Shown here piece by piece: positions 25,583 through 33,410 of a DNA stretch of 64,000 nt; position 1 is the stretch's first letter, and every line of letters begins with the position of its first letter. The stretch is taken from assembly GCA_016197405.1 (NCBI GenBank), contig JACPVR010000030.1, positions 1-64,000 on the forward strand, written 5' to 3'. The notes below the pieces were generated by a model. That model was not told the DNA's origin. It worked only from the letters and a program-made list of their open reading frames with translations, and ran no database searches. The DNA comes from Mycobacterium sp. (GTDB taxonomy: Bacteria; Actinomycetota; Actinomycetes; Mycobacteriales; Mycobacteriaceae). Both the position numbers and the translations under genes were made by a program.

Positions 25583-26790
25583 GGGTAAACATCTCGATGA
25601 ACCGAACGAGCGCCGCCCGCGATCACCACCGGTGTCTCGGGGATGCCGTTGAACCGTGACGACGTCACCGATGTGTAGGCGCCCATCAGCGGCGACACCA
25701 CGATGTCGCCGACGTCGAGCTGCGGCATCGGATAGTCGCGGGCGATGACGTCGACGCTGTCGCAGGTGGGCCCGGCAAGCGTCACCGGTTCGAGACCGGG
25801 CTGCCCCTCGTCGATGTCGACGTCGCCGACGAGTTCGGACAGCGCCAGGATCGGCGGGTGCACGTCCTCGGTGAGGATGTTCGAGTAACTGCCGTACAGG
25901 CCGTCGTCGAGGTAGTGCCAGGACTGCCCGGCCCTGGTGGCGCTGCCGACCACGCTGGTCAGCAGCGTCATGCAGTCGGCCACCAGGTATCTGCCCGGCT
26001 CGGCGAGCAGGCGGAAGTCGGCGCGGTCGGGCCCGAGGACCTCTTCGACGAGTCCGGCGATGGTCTCGATGGCCGGCATGGGTTCGCGGTAGGACACCGG
26101 GAACCCGCCGCCGATATCGACGGTCGATACCCGGACGTCCAGGCTGCGCTCGACGTGGCGGGTGAGTTCCAGGGTTGCGCGCAAGGCGTCGCGGTAGGGC
26201 TGTACCGACGAGCCCTGACTGCCGACATGGAAGCTGAAACCGGCGAATCGCACTCCTGCGGCGAGGACGTGTTTGACCAGTAGTTCGGCCTCGGCCGGGT
26301 CGGCGCCGAACTTGGCCGACAGGTCACATTTGGCCGACGGGTTGGGGAAGGCCAGTCGCACCAGGATCTCGACGTCGGGTGCGGCGCCGGCGAATTTCTG
26401 TGCCTCGACCGGGTTGTCGACGACGAACGTGCGTACCCCGCGCCGGTAGGCGTGGTCGATATCGCCGGGCTTCTTGATCGGATGGGTGTGGATGCAGCGG
26501 TCCATCGAAACGCCCAGCGATTCCACCAGGTCCACTTCGGCATTGGTCGCGACGTCGAAATTGCTGCCGCAGGCCGCCAGCACGGCCAACACGGCTCGGT
26601 GCGGCAACGCCTTGACCGCATAGTGCAGCCGGAACCCCGGCAGTTGCGCACGCAGTGCCGAGTACTGCCCGGCGACCCGGTGCGGGTCCAGCACCAGCAG
26701 CGGTGTGCCGTGTTCGGCGGCCAGTTGCTGCCACCGCGCGCCGTGGGTGCGCAGCTCGTCACGCAGTTGCGACCGTCGTGACAGTTCCAT
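25579..26790 (-). CDS. Ornithine-decarboxylase-like type III PLP enzyme
   Basis: A 403-residue fold-type III PLP enzyme. Lys60 (HYAVKA) should bind PLP. HVGSQ (around 192), DIGGGFP and AEPGRYLV bind the phosphate and substrate side. The C-terminal AGPTCDSVDVI motif carries the catalytic Cys and has the ornithine/lysine decarboxylase form, not the diaminopimelate form. Predicted product: putrescine or cadaverine, with CO2. ATG 26790 follows GGAGG closely. The gene overlaps the membrane-protein gene by 32 bases and sfnG by 4, so the three form one operon. Substrate is inferred from the motif only. Confidence 0.82.
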   Translation of the reverse strand: MELSRRSQLRDELRTHGARWQQLAAEHGTPLLVLDPHRVAGQYSALRAQLPGFRLHYAVKALPHRAVLAVLAACGSNFDVATNAEVDLVESLGVSMDRCIHTHPIKKPGDIDHAYRRGVRTFVVDNPVEAQKFAGAAPDVEILVRLAFPNPSAKCDLSAKFGADPAEAELLVKHVLAAGVRFAGFSFHVGSQGSSVQPYRDALRATLELTRHVERSLDVRVSTVDIGGGFPVSYREPMPAIETIAGLVEEVLGPDRADFRLLAEPGRYLVADCMTLLTSVVGSATRAGQSWHYLDDGLYGSYSNILTEDVHPPILALSELVGDVDIDEGQPGLEPVTLAGPTCDSVDVIARDYPMPQLDVGDIVVSPLMGAYTSVTSSRFNGIPETPVVIAGGARSVHRDVYP

Positions 26791-27283
26791 GTTCCACCTC
26801 CTCGACGGCACGGCGCACGGCCAGCAGACCCTTGAATCGTTCGTAGCTGAAGATGGCCAGGACGTAGAACCCGACGTCGGCGAGGAGCTTTGCGAAGAGC
26901 CAGCCGACGATCATGCCGCCGAACAGCACCGGCCCCAGGTAGAACGCGCATGGCCTGATCAGCAGGCTGTCGATCAGTTCGGCGGGGCCGAATTCGATGG
27001 CGATGCTGCGCATGGAGAGCCAGTTGGCGGTGATCATCCGCTTGACCCGAGGCAGGTGCGGGTGCGCGCGGTGGCTGTTGCGCACCGCGCTCGCGTAGGC
27101 CGTTGCGTAGTAGCCCACCGAGGCGCCGACGGTGGCGACGATCGCCGCCGCGGCCAGTGATCCGGTGTAGAGGTAGGCGATACCGGCGCCACCGAATTCA
27201 CCGATCGTTCCTGCGATTTCCAAGGGAAGGTAGCGGCGCAGCCACTCTTTGAGCTTCTTAACTGTCGAGCGTTCGGTTTGCAC
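26759..27283 (-). CDS. Small four-helix membrane protein, unknown function
   Basis: A 174-residue protein with four likely membrane segments in two pairs (about 22-40 and 44-65, about 108-128 and 132-150) and basic loops. GTG 27283 is the first start; the ribosome site is poor. It overlaps the decarboxylase-like gene by 32 bases, which implies translational coupling. I do not recognise the family. Context suggests involvement with the product of the downstream enzyme, for example transport, but this is not shown by sequence. Confidence 0.65.
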   Translation of the reverse strand: MQTERSTVKKLKEWLRRYLPLEIAGTIGEFGGAGIAYLYTGSLAAAAIVATVGASVGYYATAYASAVRNSHRAHPHLPRVKRMITANWLSMRSIAIEFGPAELIDSLLIRPCAFYLGPVLFGGMIVGWLFAKLLADVGFYVLAIFSYERFKGLLAVRRAVEEVEHGTVTTVATA

Positions 27284-27390
27284 GAATGGAACTGTCCCGC
27301 CCGCGGCGGTACCCGGACATGCGTAGCCGGCTACTCGGAATCTCCAGCGCGCTCACGCGCCCGAAGGCACCCCGCCTTGCGCCCGCAGAC

Positions 27391-27404
27391 TAGAACACGT
27401 TCTA
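27391..27404. promoter_or_regulatory. KstR-type operator
   Basis: TAGAACACGTTCTA is an exact match to TnnAACnnGTTnnA, the binding motif of KstR, the TetR-family repressor of mycobacterial cholesterol catabolism. It ends nine bases before the ATG of the oxidoreductase at 27414. A -10-like TAATTC overlaps its right edge, so the transcript is probably leaderless and blocked by bound KstR. Confidence 0.82.
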
Positions 27405-27413
27405 ATTCTGGGC

Positions 27414-28265
27414 ATGGACTACGGGCTTGTTCTTTTCACCAGTGATCGTGGCATCGCGCCGGCGGCGGCAGCCAAACTCGCCGACGAGCACGGATTCACC
27501 ACGTTCTACGTCCCCGAACACACCCACATCCCGATCAAACGCAACGCCGCGCACCCCACCACCGGCGACGAAACCCTGCCTGACGACCGCTACATGCGCA
27601 CGCTGGATCCCTGGGTCTCCCTCGGTGCGGCCGCCGCCGTCACGACCCGCGTGCGCCTGTCGACGGCCGTTGCCCTGCCCGTCGAACACGACCCCATCAC
27701 CCTGGCCAAGTCCATTGCCACCCTCGACCACCTCTCCGGCGGCCGCGTCAGCCTCGGCGTGGGGTTCGGCTGGAACACCGACGAACTCGCCGATCACAAC
27801 GTGCCTCCCGGCCGACGGCGCACCATGCTGCGCGAATACCTCGAGGCCATGCGCGCCCTGTGGACCCAGGAGGAAGCCGAATACGACGGCGAATTCGTCA
27901 ACTTCGGCCCGTCGTGGGCCTGGCCCAAACCCGTGCAACCGCACATCCCCGTGCTCGTCGGCGCCGCAGGCACCGAGAAGAACTTCAAGTGGATCGCCAA
28001 ATCCGCCGACGGCTGGATCACCACACCGCGCGATTTCGACATCGACACCCCGGTCAAACTCCTGCAGGACACCTGGGCCGCGGGCAACCGCGACGGCGCC
28101 CCGCAGATCGTGGCGCTGGATTTCAAACCCGACCCGGAAAAGCTCGCGCACTGGAAGGATCTCGGCGTCACCGAAGTCCTCTTCGGCCTGCCCGACAAAC
28201 CCGAAGCCGAGGTCGGCGCCTACGTCGAACGACTGGCCGGAAAACTCAGCTCCTACGCCCTGTAG
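27414..28265 (+). CDS. LLM-class F420-dependent oxidoreductase (Rv0953c-like)
   Basis: A 283-residue luciferase-like TIM-barrel protein (MDYGLVLFTSDRG; SIATLDHLSGGRVSLGVGFGWN is the family core). Short members of this type use coenzyme F420. It matches Rv0953c in size and location. The KstR operator directly upstream indicates a role in steroid catabolism, probably on a sterol-derived intermediate. The substrate is unknown. It converges with the thiolase-like gene; a 12-base inverted repeat lies between them. Confidence 0.85.
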   Translation: MDYGLVLFTSDRGIAPAAAAKLADEHGFTTFYVPEHTHIPIKRNAAHPTTGDETLPDDRYMRTLDPWVSLGAAAAVTTRVRLSTAVALPVEHDPITLAKSIATLDHLSGGRVSLGVGFGWNTDELADHNVPPGRRRTMLREYLEAMRALWTQEEAEYDGEFVNFGPSWAWPKPVQPHIPVLVGAAGTEKNFKWIAKSADGWITTPRDFDIDTPVKLLQDTWAAGNRDGAPQIVALDFKPDPEKLAHWKDLGVTEVLFGLPDKPEAEVGAYVERLAGKLSSYAL

Positions 28266-28293
28266 CCGGTTTCACGACGCCCCTCCAACTTCC

Positions 28294-28355
28294 CGCGAGC
28301 GTGCGGGTCCCCGGGCGACGCGCCGACAGATCGTCGTATTCAGCGCACGCTCGCG
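28294..28355. terminator. Perfect 12-base inverted repeat between convergent genes
   Basis: CGCGAGCGTGCG (28294-28305) and CGCACGCTCGCG (28344-28355) are exact reverse complements separated by 38 bases. The element fills the gap between two convergent stops and may terminate both transcripts. Its arms have the look of the GC-rich dispersed palindromes found between mycobacterial genes. Confidence 0.5.
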
Positions 28356-28363
28356 GCCGCTTC

Positions 28364-29899
28364 TCAGGCCAAGACGGCGCGGTTAATCCCGTCTTCGCCC
28401 GCGGTGACCGAGATTCCCGCACCCAGCGGGTCGCCGCCGGTCATCAATGCCACCAGGTCCTCGTCCTCGGTGATCGCCATGAAGCGGCTGCCGTCGGCGT
28501 CGAGCCGGCCGATGATGATGCCTGTCGTGACGGGCCAGTCGTAGCGCACCGAGTAGGTCTCGATGGTTCCGGCGCCCACGGCGTTACGGGTTACCGGCAC
28601 CTTCGGCAGTGCGGCGATATCCTTTTGCAGCTCGGCGCTGCGGTCAGCAGTCCAGCCGACCGGCGTGGTGGAGTACACCCCGACCGAATACTTGCTCATC
28701 ACACCGCCGTTGGCACCGACGAGGCCGAAAGTTCCCGGCTTGTCCCGCATCGCCGCGACAGTCTCGGCGATGGCGTGTAGCGAGTAACTGTTGCCGGGAC
28801 CGCCGAAATAAGGCAGCCCGCCGGTGAGGGTGAGACCGCGCGGATCGTCGGACGCAAGCCCGAACTCGTCGCACACCGCGAAAACGGGATACGGAAAGCA
28901 GCTGTAGAGATCGAGGGTGGCGATATCGTCGAGGCTGACACCGGCCACCCGAAGTGCTTCGGCCACAGACTGTTTCGCCGAGATGCTGACGCCGAGGTCC
29001 TCACGGTCCAGCAGGTCCTGCTCGGTCTGGTTGGCGTGCCCGTGCAGGTACACCCATTTCTCTTCGGGCACACCGAGGCGCCGGGCCGCGTCGACGGACA
29101 TCACGATGGCCGCTGCCCCCTGGTTGACGGTGTCACGCGCGACAAGCAGTCTCGGGTACGGATCGCAGATCATCCGGTTTTCGTCGGTCACGGTGACGAT
29201 CTCGTCGACCGAACGTTCCACCGGTGACGACGAAAACGGGTTCTTGGCAGCGACTTTCGAGAATGGCGAGAACAGTTCTGCCATCTGTTGCCGGTAGTCG
29301 GCGACCGAAAGTCCCAGCCGGGCGCGGCGGGCATTGTCGAGCAGGCCGTACTGCACCGGCGCACCGGTGAGACCATGGTTGGCGGTGTACTCGCTCATGT
29401 ACTGCTCGAACCCGTAACCACGGTCTTCGAGCTGACCGCCGACCTCTTCGGTGTAGTCCGGCTTGTCGTCGCGGCGTTCGAAGTACTTCAGGGTCGACCC
29501 GGCTTCGGAACCGAGAATCAGGACCACCTCGTGCTCACCGGTGGCGATCGCGCCGGCGAATTCCGTCATCAGTTTCTGCGGGCCGTTACCGCCGATGGGT
29601 TCGAGCACCGCTCGCGCGGGGTCGGCGCCGATCCGCTGTGCCACCGACCTCATGTAGTTGTCCGAGCAGCCCAGCGCCGGCTTGGCGAACGGTGTGCAGA
29701 TCTCGAACTGACGCAGCCCGGCGAACACCTCGATTGCGCCCGCCACGGTGGCGGCGTCGGCTCCGGTGTCGGCGAGCGCGGCCCGGACCGCCTCGGTGGC
29801 CAGCTCGACTGCCGACATGCCGCGGTAATCGGCATCGTCGATGCGTTCGGTGAACTGCCCGACACCGACGACGACGGGTGTACGGGGATCGACCGGCAT
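28364..29899 (-). CDS. Thiolase-like protein (TLP1-type), probably without the catalytic cysteine
   Basis: A 511-residue thiolase-fold protein. The N-terminus (PVVVGVGQFTER) and C-terminal glycine loop (GANGGVMSKYS) follow the thiolase pattern. The segment that should carry the nucleophilic Cys reads EPIGGNGPQKLM, with no Cys, as in mycobacterial thiolase-like protein 1, whose role is unclear. About 100 extra C-terminal residues probably form the added beta-barrel domain of that type. ATG 29899 follows AGGAGG. A KstR-like site lies 46 bases upstream, linking it to sterol degradation. Bona fide acetyltransferase activity is doubtful. Confidence 0.78.
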   Translation of the reverse strand: MPVDPRTPVVVGVGQFTERIDDADYRGMSAVELATEAVRAALADTGADAATVAGAIEVFAGLRQFEICTPFAKPALGCSDNYMRSVAQRIGADPARAVLEPIGGNGPQKLMTEFAGAIATGEHEVVLILGSEAGSTLKYFERRDDKPDYTEEVGGQLEDRGYGFEQYMSEYTANHGLTGAPVQYGLLDNARRARLGLSVADYRQQMAELFSPFSKVAAKNPFSSSPVERSVDEIVTVTDENRMICDPYPRLLVARDTVNQGAAAIVMSVDAARRLGVPEEKWVYLHGHANQTEQDLLDREDLGVSISAKQSVAEALRVAGVSLDDIATLDLYSCFPYPVFAVCDEFGLASDDPRGLTLTGGLPYFGGPGNSYSLHAIAETVAAMRDKPGTFGLVGANGGVMSKYSVGVYSTTPVGWTADRSAELQKDIAALPKVPVTRNAVGAGTIETYSVRYDWPVTTGIIIGRLDADGSRFMAITEDEDLVALMTGGDPLGAGISVTAGEDGINRAVLA

Positions 29900-29944
29900 G
29901 ACAAACCTCCTGGCAGCTGTTAATTCGTCAGGCTAATCGAAAAC

Positions 29945-29958
29945 TAGAACGTGTTTCC
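29945..29958. promoter_or_regulatory. KstR-like operator upstream of the thiolase-like gene
   Basis: TAGAACGTGTTTCC matches TnnAACnnGTTnnA except for the last base. It lies upstream of the minus-strand gene starting at 29899 and shares its left arm with the other two KstR sites in this window. A TAGCCT -10-like element follows on the minus strand. Confidence 0.55.
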
Positions 29959-29995
29959 AATCGGGCCGCCCGCAAGCCACCGGCGAGCAGACGTA

Positions 29996-30029
29996 AACGA
30001 CCCCCATCTCCGCGGAAATGGGGGTCGTT
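29996..30029 (-). terminator. Terminator hairpin after sucD
   Basis: AACGACCCCCAT and ATGGGGGTCGTT form a perfect 12-base-pair stem with a 10-base loop, about 45 bases past the sucD stop on the minus strand. A short T stretch follows on that strand. Confidence 0.75.
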
Positions 30030-30074
30030 ACTGGGCGCACCCCCGCTTGCGGGGGACTGCTTGCGCAGGAAGAA

Positions 30075-30977
30075 CTACAGGCTGGCCAGCAGCTCGCGGG
30101 CCTTGGCGGCGGTCTCCGACGGCGTCTTGCCGACCTTGACACCCGCTGCCTCCAGCGCCTCCTGCTTGCCGGCGGCCGTGCCGGCGCCGTCGGACACGAT
30201 GGCGCCTGCGTGGCCCATGGTCTTGCCCTCCGGGGCGGTGAAGCCCGCGACGTAGCCGACGACCGGCTTGGAGACATTGGCCTTGATGTAGGCCGCGGCC
30301 TTCTCCTCGGCGTCGCCACCGATCTCACCGATCATGACGATGAGCTTGGTCTCGGGATCCTTCTCGAACGCCTCGATGGCGTCGATGTGGGTGGTGCCGA
30401 TGACCGGGTCGCCGCCGATACCGATGGCGGTCGAGAAGCCGAGATCACGCAGCTCGTACATCATCTGGTAGGTCAGGGTTCCGGACTTGGAGACCAGCCC
30501 GATCGGGCCCTTGCCGGTGATGTTGTTGGGCGTGATGCCGACCAGCGATTCGCCGGGGGTGATGATGCCCGGGCAGTTGGGGCCGATGATCCGGGTCTTC
30601 TCGCCCTTTTCGACGTTGTAGGCCCACGCATAGGCGCTGTCCTGCACCGGGATGCCTTCGGTGATGACGACCAGCAGCGGGATCTCGGCGTCGATGGCCT
30701 CGATGATGGCGTCCTTGGCGAACGGCGGCGGCACGAAGGCGATCGACACGTCGGCGCCGGTCTCCTTGATGGCCTCGGCGACGCTGCCGAACACCGGCAG
30801 TTCGATGTCGTTGCCCTCTTTGTCCACATGCGAGACGGTGGTCCCGGCCTTGCGCGCATTGACGCCACCGACGACCTGGGTACCGGCCTTGAGCATCAGC
30901 TTGGTGTGCTTGGTGCCCTCACCACCGGTGATGCCCTGGACGATGACCTTGCTGTCCTTGTTCAGAAAAATCGACAT
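30075..30977 (-). CDS. sucD: Succinyl-CoA synthetase alpha subunit
   Basis: A 300-residue subunit of the TCA-cycle enzyme interconverting succinyl-CoA and succinate with nucleotide phosphorylation. Residues 10-25 form the CoA-binding glycine loop (VQGITGGEGTKHT), and His256 in GKTMGHAGAI is the phosphorylated residue. GPNCPGIITPGE is also typical. Twelve bases separate it from sucC upstream. Matches Rv0952. Confidence 0.97.
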   Translation of the reverse strand: MSIFLNKDSKVIVQGITGGEGTKHTKLMLKAGTQVVGGVNARKAGTTVSHVDKEGNDIELPVFGSVAEAIKETGADVSIAFVPPPFAKDAIIEAIDAEIPLLVVITEGIPVQDSAYAWAYNVEKGEKTRIIGPNCPGIITPGESLVGITPNNITGKGPIGLVSKSGTLTYQMMYELRDLGFSTAIGIGGDPVIGTTHIDAIEAFEKDPETKLIVMIGEIGGDAEEKAAAYIKANVSKPVVGYVAGFTAPEGKTMGHAGAIVSDGAGTAAGKQEALEAAGVKVGKTPSETAAKARELLASL

Positions 30978-30989
30978 TCGTTGCGTCCC

Positions 30990-32153
30990 TTACTTGTTGG
31001 CCAGTTCGGCGGCTTTGTCAGCGCCGGAGTCCATGGTTTCGGCCTGGATCACCAGGGGATGGTTGGCCTCGGCCAGGATGCGGCGGCCCTCTTCGACGTT
31101 GTTGCCGTCCAGGCGGACGACGAGCGGCTTGTTGGCTTCGTCGCCCAGGATCTTCAGCGCCTGCACGATGCCGTTGGCGACGGCGTCACATGCGGTGATA
31201 CCGCCGAAGACGTTGACGAAAACGCTCTTCACCTGGCTGTCGTTCAGGATGACGTCCAGACCGTTGGCCATCACCTCGGCCGAGGCGCCACCACCGATGT
31301 CGAGGAAGTTGGCGGGCTTGACGCCGCCGTGGCGCTCACCGGCGTAGGCGACCACGTCGAGCGTCGACATGACCAGGCCCGCGCCGTTTCCGATGATCCC
31401 GACCTCGCCGTCGAGCTTGACGTAGTTGAGGTCGTTCTCCTTGGCCTTGAGCTCGAGCGGGTCGGTGGCGTCGCGGTCCTCGAACTCGGCGTGGCCGGGC
31501 TGCCGGAAATCGGCGTTGGCATCGAGGGTGACCTTGCCGTCCAGCGCCAGGATCTGGTCGTCGGGCGTGCGCACCAGCGGATTGACCTCCACCAGGGTGG
31601 CGTCTTCACCGACGAAGACCTCCCACAGCTTCTGGATGGTCACCGCGGCGGCGTCGAGCACCTCGGCGGGCAGGTGGCCCTGCTCGGCGATCGAGCGCGC
31701 GGTGGCCAGGTCGACACCCTTGACGGCGTTGACGGGCACCTTGGCCAGACGCTCGGGCTTGGTCGCGGCGACCTCTTCGATCTCCATACCGCCCTCGACC
31801 GAGCACATCGCCAGGTAGGTGCGGTTGGAACGATCGAGCAGGAAGGAGATGTAGTACTCCTCGGCGATATCACTGGCCTCGGCGACCAGCAGCTTCTTGA
31901 CGACGTGGCCTTTGATGTCGAGGCCCAGGATGTTCTGTGCGTGAGTGAAGGCGTCCTCAGGGGTGGCGGCGTACTTCACACCACCGGCCTTACCGCGGCC
32001 ACCAACCTTGACCTGCGCCTTCACCATGACGGGCTTGCCGATTTCCTCGGCGATCGCCTTGGCATCCTCAGCCGAATCGGTTACTCGGCCGGGCGTGGTC
32101 GGGACGTTGTGCTTGGCGAAGAGTTCCTTCGCCTGATACTCGAAAAGATCCAT
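30990..32153 (-). CDS. sucC: Succinyl-CoA synthetase beta subunit
   Basis: A 387-residue ATP-grasp subunit starting MDLFEYQAKELFAKHNVP, the standard N-terminus, which fixes the start at 32153. KAQVKVGGRGKAGGVK, EVNPLV and NVFGGITACDAVA are diagnostic. It binds nucleotide and succinate and partners SucD. Upstream, toward the divergent M23 gene, lie two CRP-like palindromes. Matches Rv0951. Confidence 0.97.
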   Translation of the reverse strand: MDLFEYQAKELFAKHNVPTTPGRVTDSAEDAKAIAEEIGKPVMVKAQVKVGGRGKAGGVKYAATPEDAFTHAQNILGLDIKGHVVKKLLVAEASDIAEEYYISFLLDRSNRTYLAMCSVEGGMEIEEVAATKPERLAKVPVNAVKGVDLATARSIAEQGHLPAEVLDAAAVTIQKLWEVFVGEDATLVEVNPLVRTPDDQILALDGKVTLDANADFRQPGHAEFEDRDATDPLELKAKENDLNYVKLDGEVGIIGNGAGLVMSTLDVVAYAGERHGGVKPANFLDIGGGASAEVMANGLDVILNDSQVKSVFVNVFGGITACDAVANGIVQALKILGDEANKPLVVRLDGNNVEEGRRILAEANHPLVIQAETMDSGADKAAELANK

Positions 32154-32261
32154 GTGCTCACTGTCTGTCTGTCGGTATTGACGGCGATGACGGCTTGGCG
32201 GGGACAACCCATGGGGACTGTATCGAGCCCGTTGGGACGCACTCGCACCGCCTACCACTCA

Positions 32262-32277
32262 TGTGGTACAGGTCACG
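32262..32277. promoter_or_regulatory. Weak CRP-like site (first of a tandem pair)
   Basis: TGTGGTACAGGTCACG resembles TGTGA-N6-TCACA with two mismatches. It lies 26 bases (centre to centre) from the stronger site at 32288-32303, in the divergent sucC/M23 intergenic region. Confidence 0.45.
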
Positions 32278-32287
32278 ACGCAGATGT

Positions 32288-32303
32288 AGTGATACAAATC
32301 ACA
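32288..32303. promoter_or_regulatory. CRP-like site between sucC and the M23 gene
   Basis: AGTGATACAAATCACA differs from the TGTGA-N6-TCACA palindrome in one base. It is 135 bases upstream of sucC and 105 upstream of the M23 gene and could control either. I recall the M. tuberculosis Rv0950c/Rv0951 gap being listed among predicted CRP targets. Confidence 0.62.
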
Positions 32304-32407
32304 ATCCGCCGTGGAATACCCGCTCGGGTTGCCATGCCCGTACGCCGTTCGTTACCGTCTCTGGGGTCTAGATAACGCTTTGGTCACGACTAGAGGGACG
32401 TTTCAGG

Positions 32408-33406
32408 TTGCCACCGCATCGATCGACATCAACTCCTGCTCAAGGTTTGTCGGCCGATGCCCGCCCCAACGCCCTCGAAGTGACCGATATCGTGCCGTTC
32501 AACGAGTTCGGCAGCCTGCACGATCTGGACTTCCGCGATAACGCCTTCGACGACGATGCCGCAGTCCTGACGGCACCCGAACTCGACGATCTGCTCGACA
32601 CCGACAACCTGGTGCCACTGCGGCTCGAGTACCGCGACGACATCGACGAGCACGGCGTCAGCACCATCGACTCCGAAGCGCTGACCGATGTGATGCCGCG
32701 CATCGCCCAGCATCGCAAGACCACCCACAGCCCCACCAAGGGCCGCATCCTGGTCGCCGCCATGGCAGCCGGTGCGGCGGCAGCCGCGGCGCACGCGGCC
32801 ATCAACCCGTCTGACACCGCGAAGGCACAGACCGTGCTGGCCGCCGACCACACCGCACTGCCCGCGGGTATCAGCGGCACGCCGCAGGGCATGCAGGTCG
32901 TGTCGGTGGTCCCCAGTGTCAGCACCGACGTGCACTCCGAGGAGTTCGCCAAGGGCGCGGCCTATGCGCAGGAGCGCGCCGAGCGCGAAGCCCGGCTGCA
33001 GCGGCCGTTGTTCGTCAAACCCACGCAGGGCATCTTCACCTCGGGCTTCGGCTACCGGTGGGGTGCACTGCACGCCGGTATCGACCTCGCCAACGCCATC
33101 GGCACTCCGATCTACGCGGTCGCCGACGGTGTCGTCATCGATGCGGGCCCGACGGCCGGCTACGGCGCGTGGGTCAAGTTGAAGCACGCCGACGGCACGG
33201 TCACGCTGTACGGCCACGTGAACACCTGGTTGGTCAGCGTCGGGCAGCGCGTCATGGCCGGGGATCAGATCGCCACCATCGGCAACCGCGGTAACTCCAC
33301 CGGGCCGCACTGCCACTTCGAGGTCATGCCCAACGGCACAGACCGAATCGACCCGGTGCCGTGGTTGGCCCAGCGCGGAATCAGCGTCGGCGCCTACTCC
33401 GGCTGA
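32408..33406 (+). CDS. M23-family (LytM) peptidoglycan endopeptidase
   Basis: A 332-residue protein like Rv0950c. A long acidic N-terminal part (1-110) precedes one hydrophobic segment (about 116-134, VAAMAAGAAAAAAHAAI), suggesting a type II membrane anchor. The C-terminal M23 domain (about 205-325) has the zinc ligands HAGID and HCHFE and the ALHAGIDLANAIGTPIYA core, so it should cleave peptide cross-links of peptidoglycan. The TTG start at 32408 is the most likely. The promoter region shared with sucC carries CRP-like sites. Confidence 0.85.
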   Translation: MPPHRSTSTPAQGLSADARPNALEVTDIVPFNEFGSLHDLDFRDNAFDDDAAVLTAPELDDLLDTDNLVPLRLEYRDDIDEHGVSTIDSEALTDVMPRIAQHRKTTHSPTKGRILVAAMAAGAAAAAAHAAINPSDTAKAQTVLAADHTALPAGISGTPQGMQVVSVVPSVSTDVHSEEFAKGAAYAQERAEREARLQRPLFVKPTQGIFTSGFGYRWGALHAGIDLANAIGTPIYAVADGVVIDAGPTAGYGAWVKLKHADGTVTLYGHVNTWLVSVGQRVMAGDQIATIGNRGNSTGPHCHFEVMPNGTDRIDPVPWLAQRGISVGAYSG

Positions 33407-33410
33407 GCCG

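Noticed and set aside
28362..28369. TCTCAGGC at the end of the thiolase-like gene
   Set aside because: A lone MprA half-site; no second unit at 3-base spacing and no gene start nearby.
30018..32375. Plus-strand open frame of 785 codons opposite sucD and sucC
   Set aside because: Antisense shadow of two well-identified TCA genes; composition and lack of motifs rule it out.
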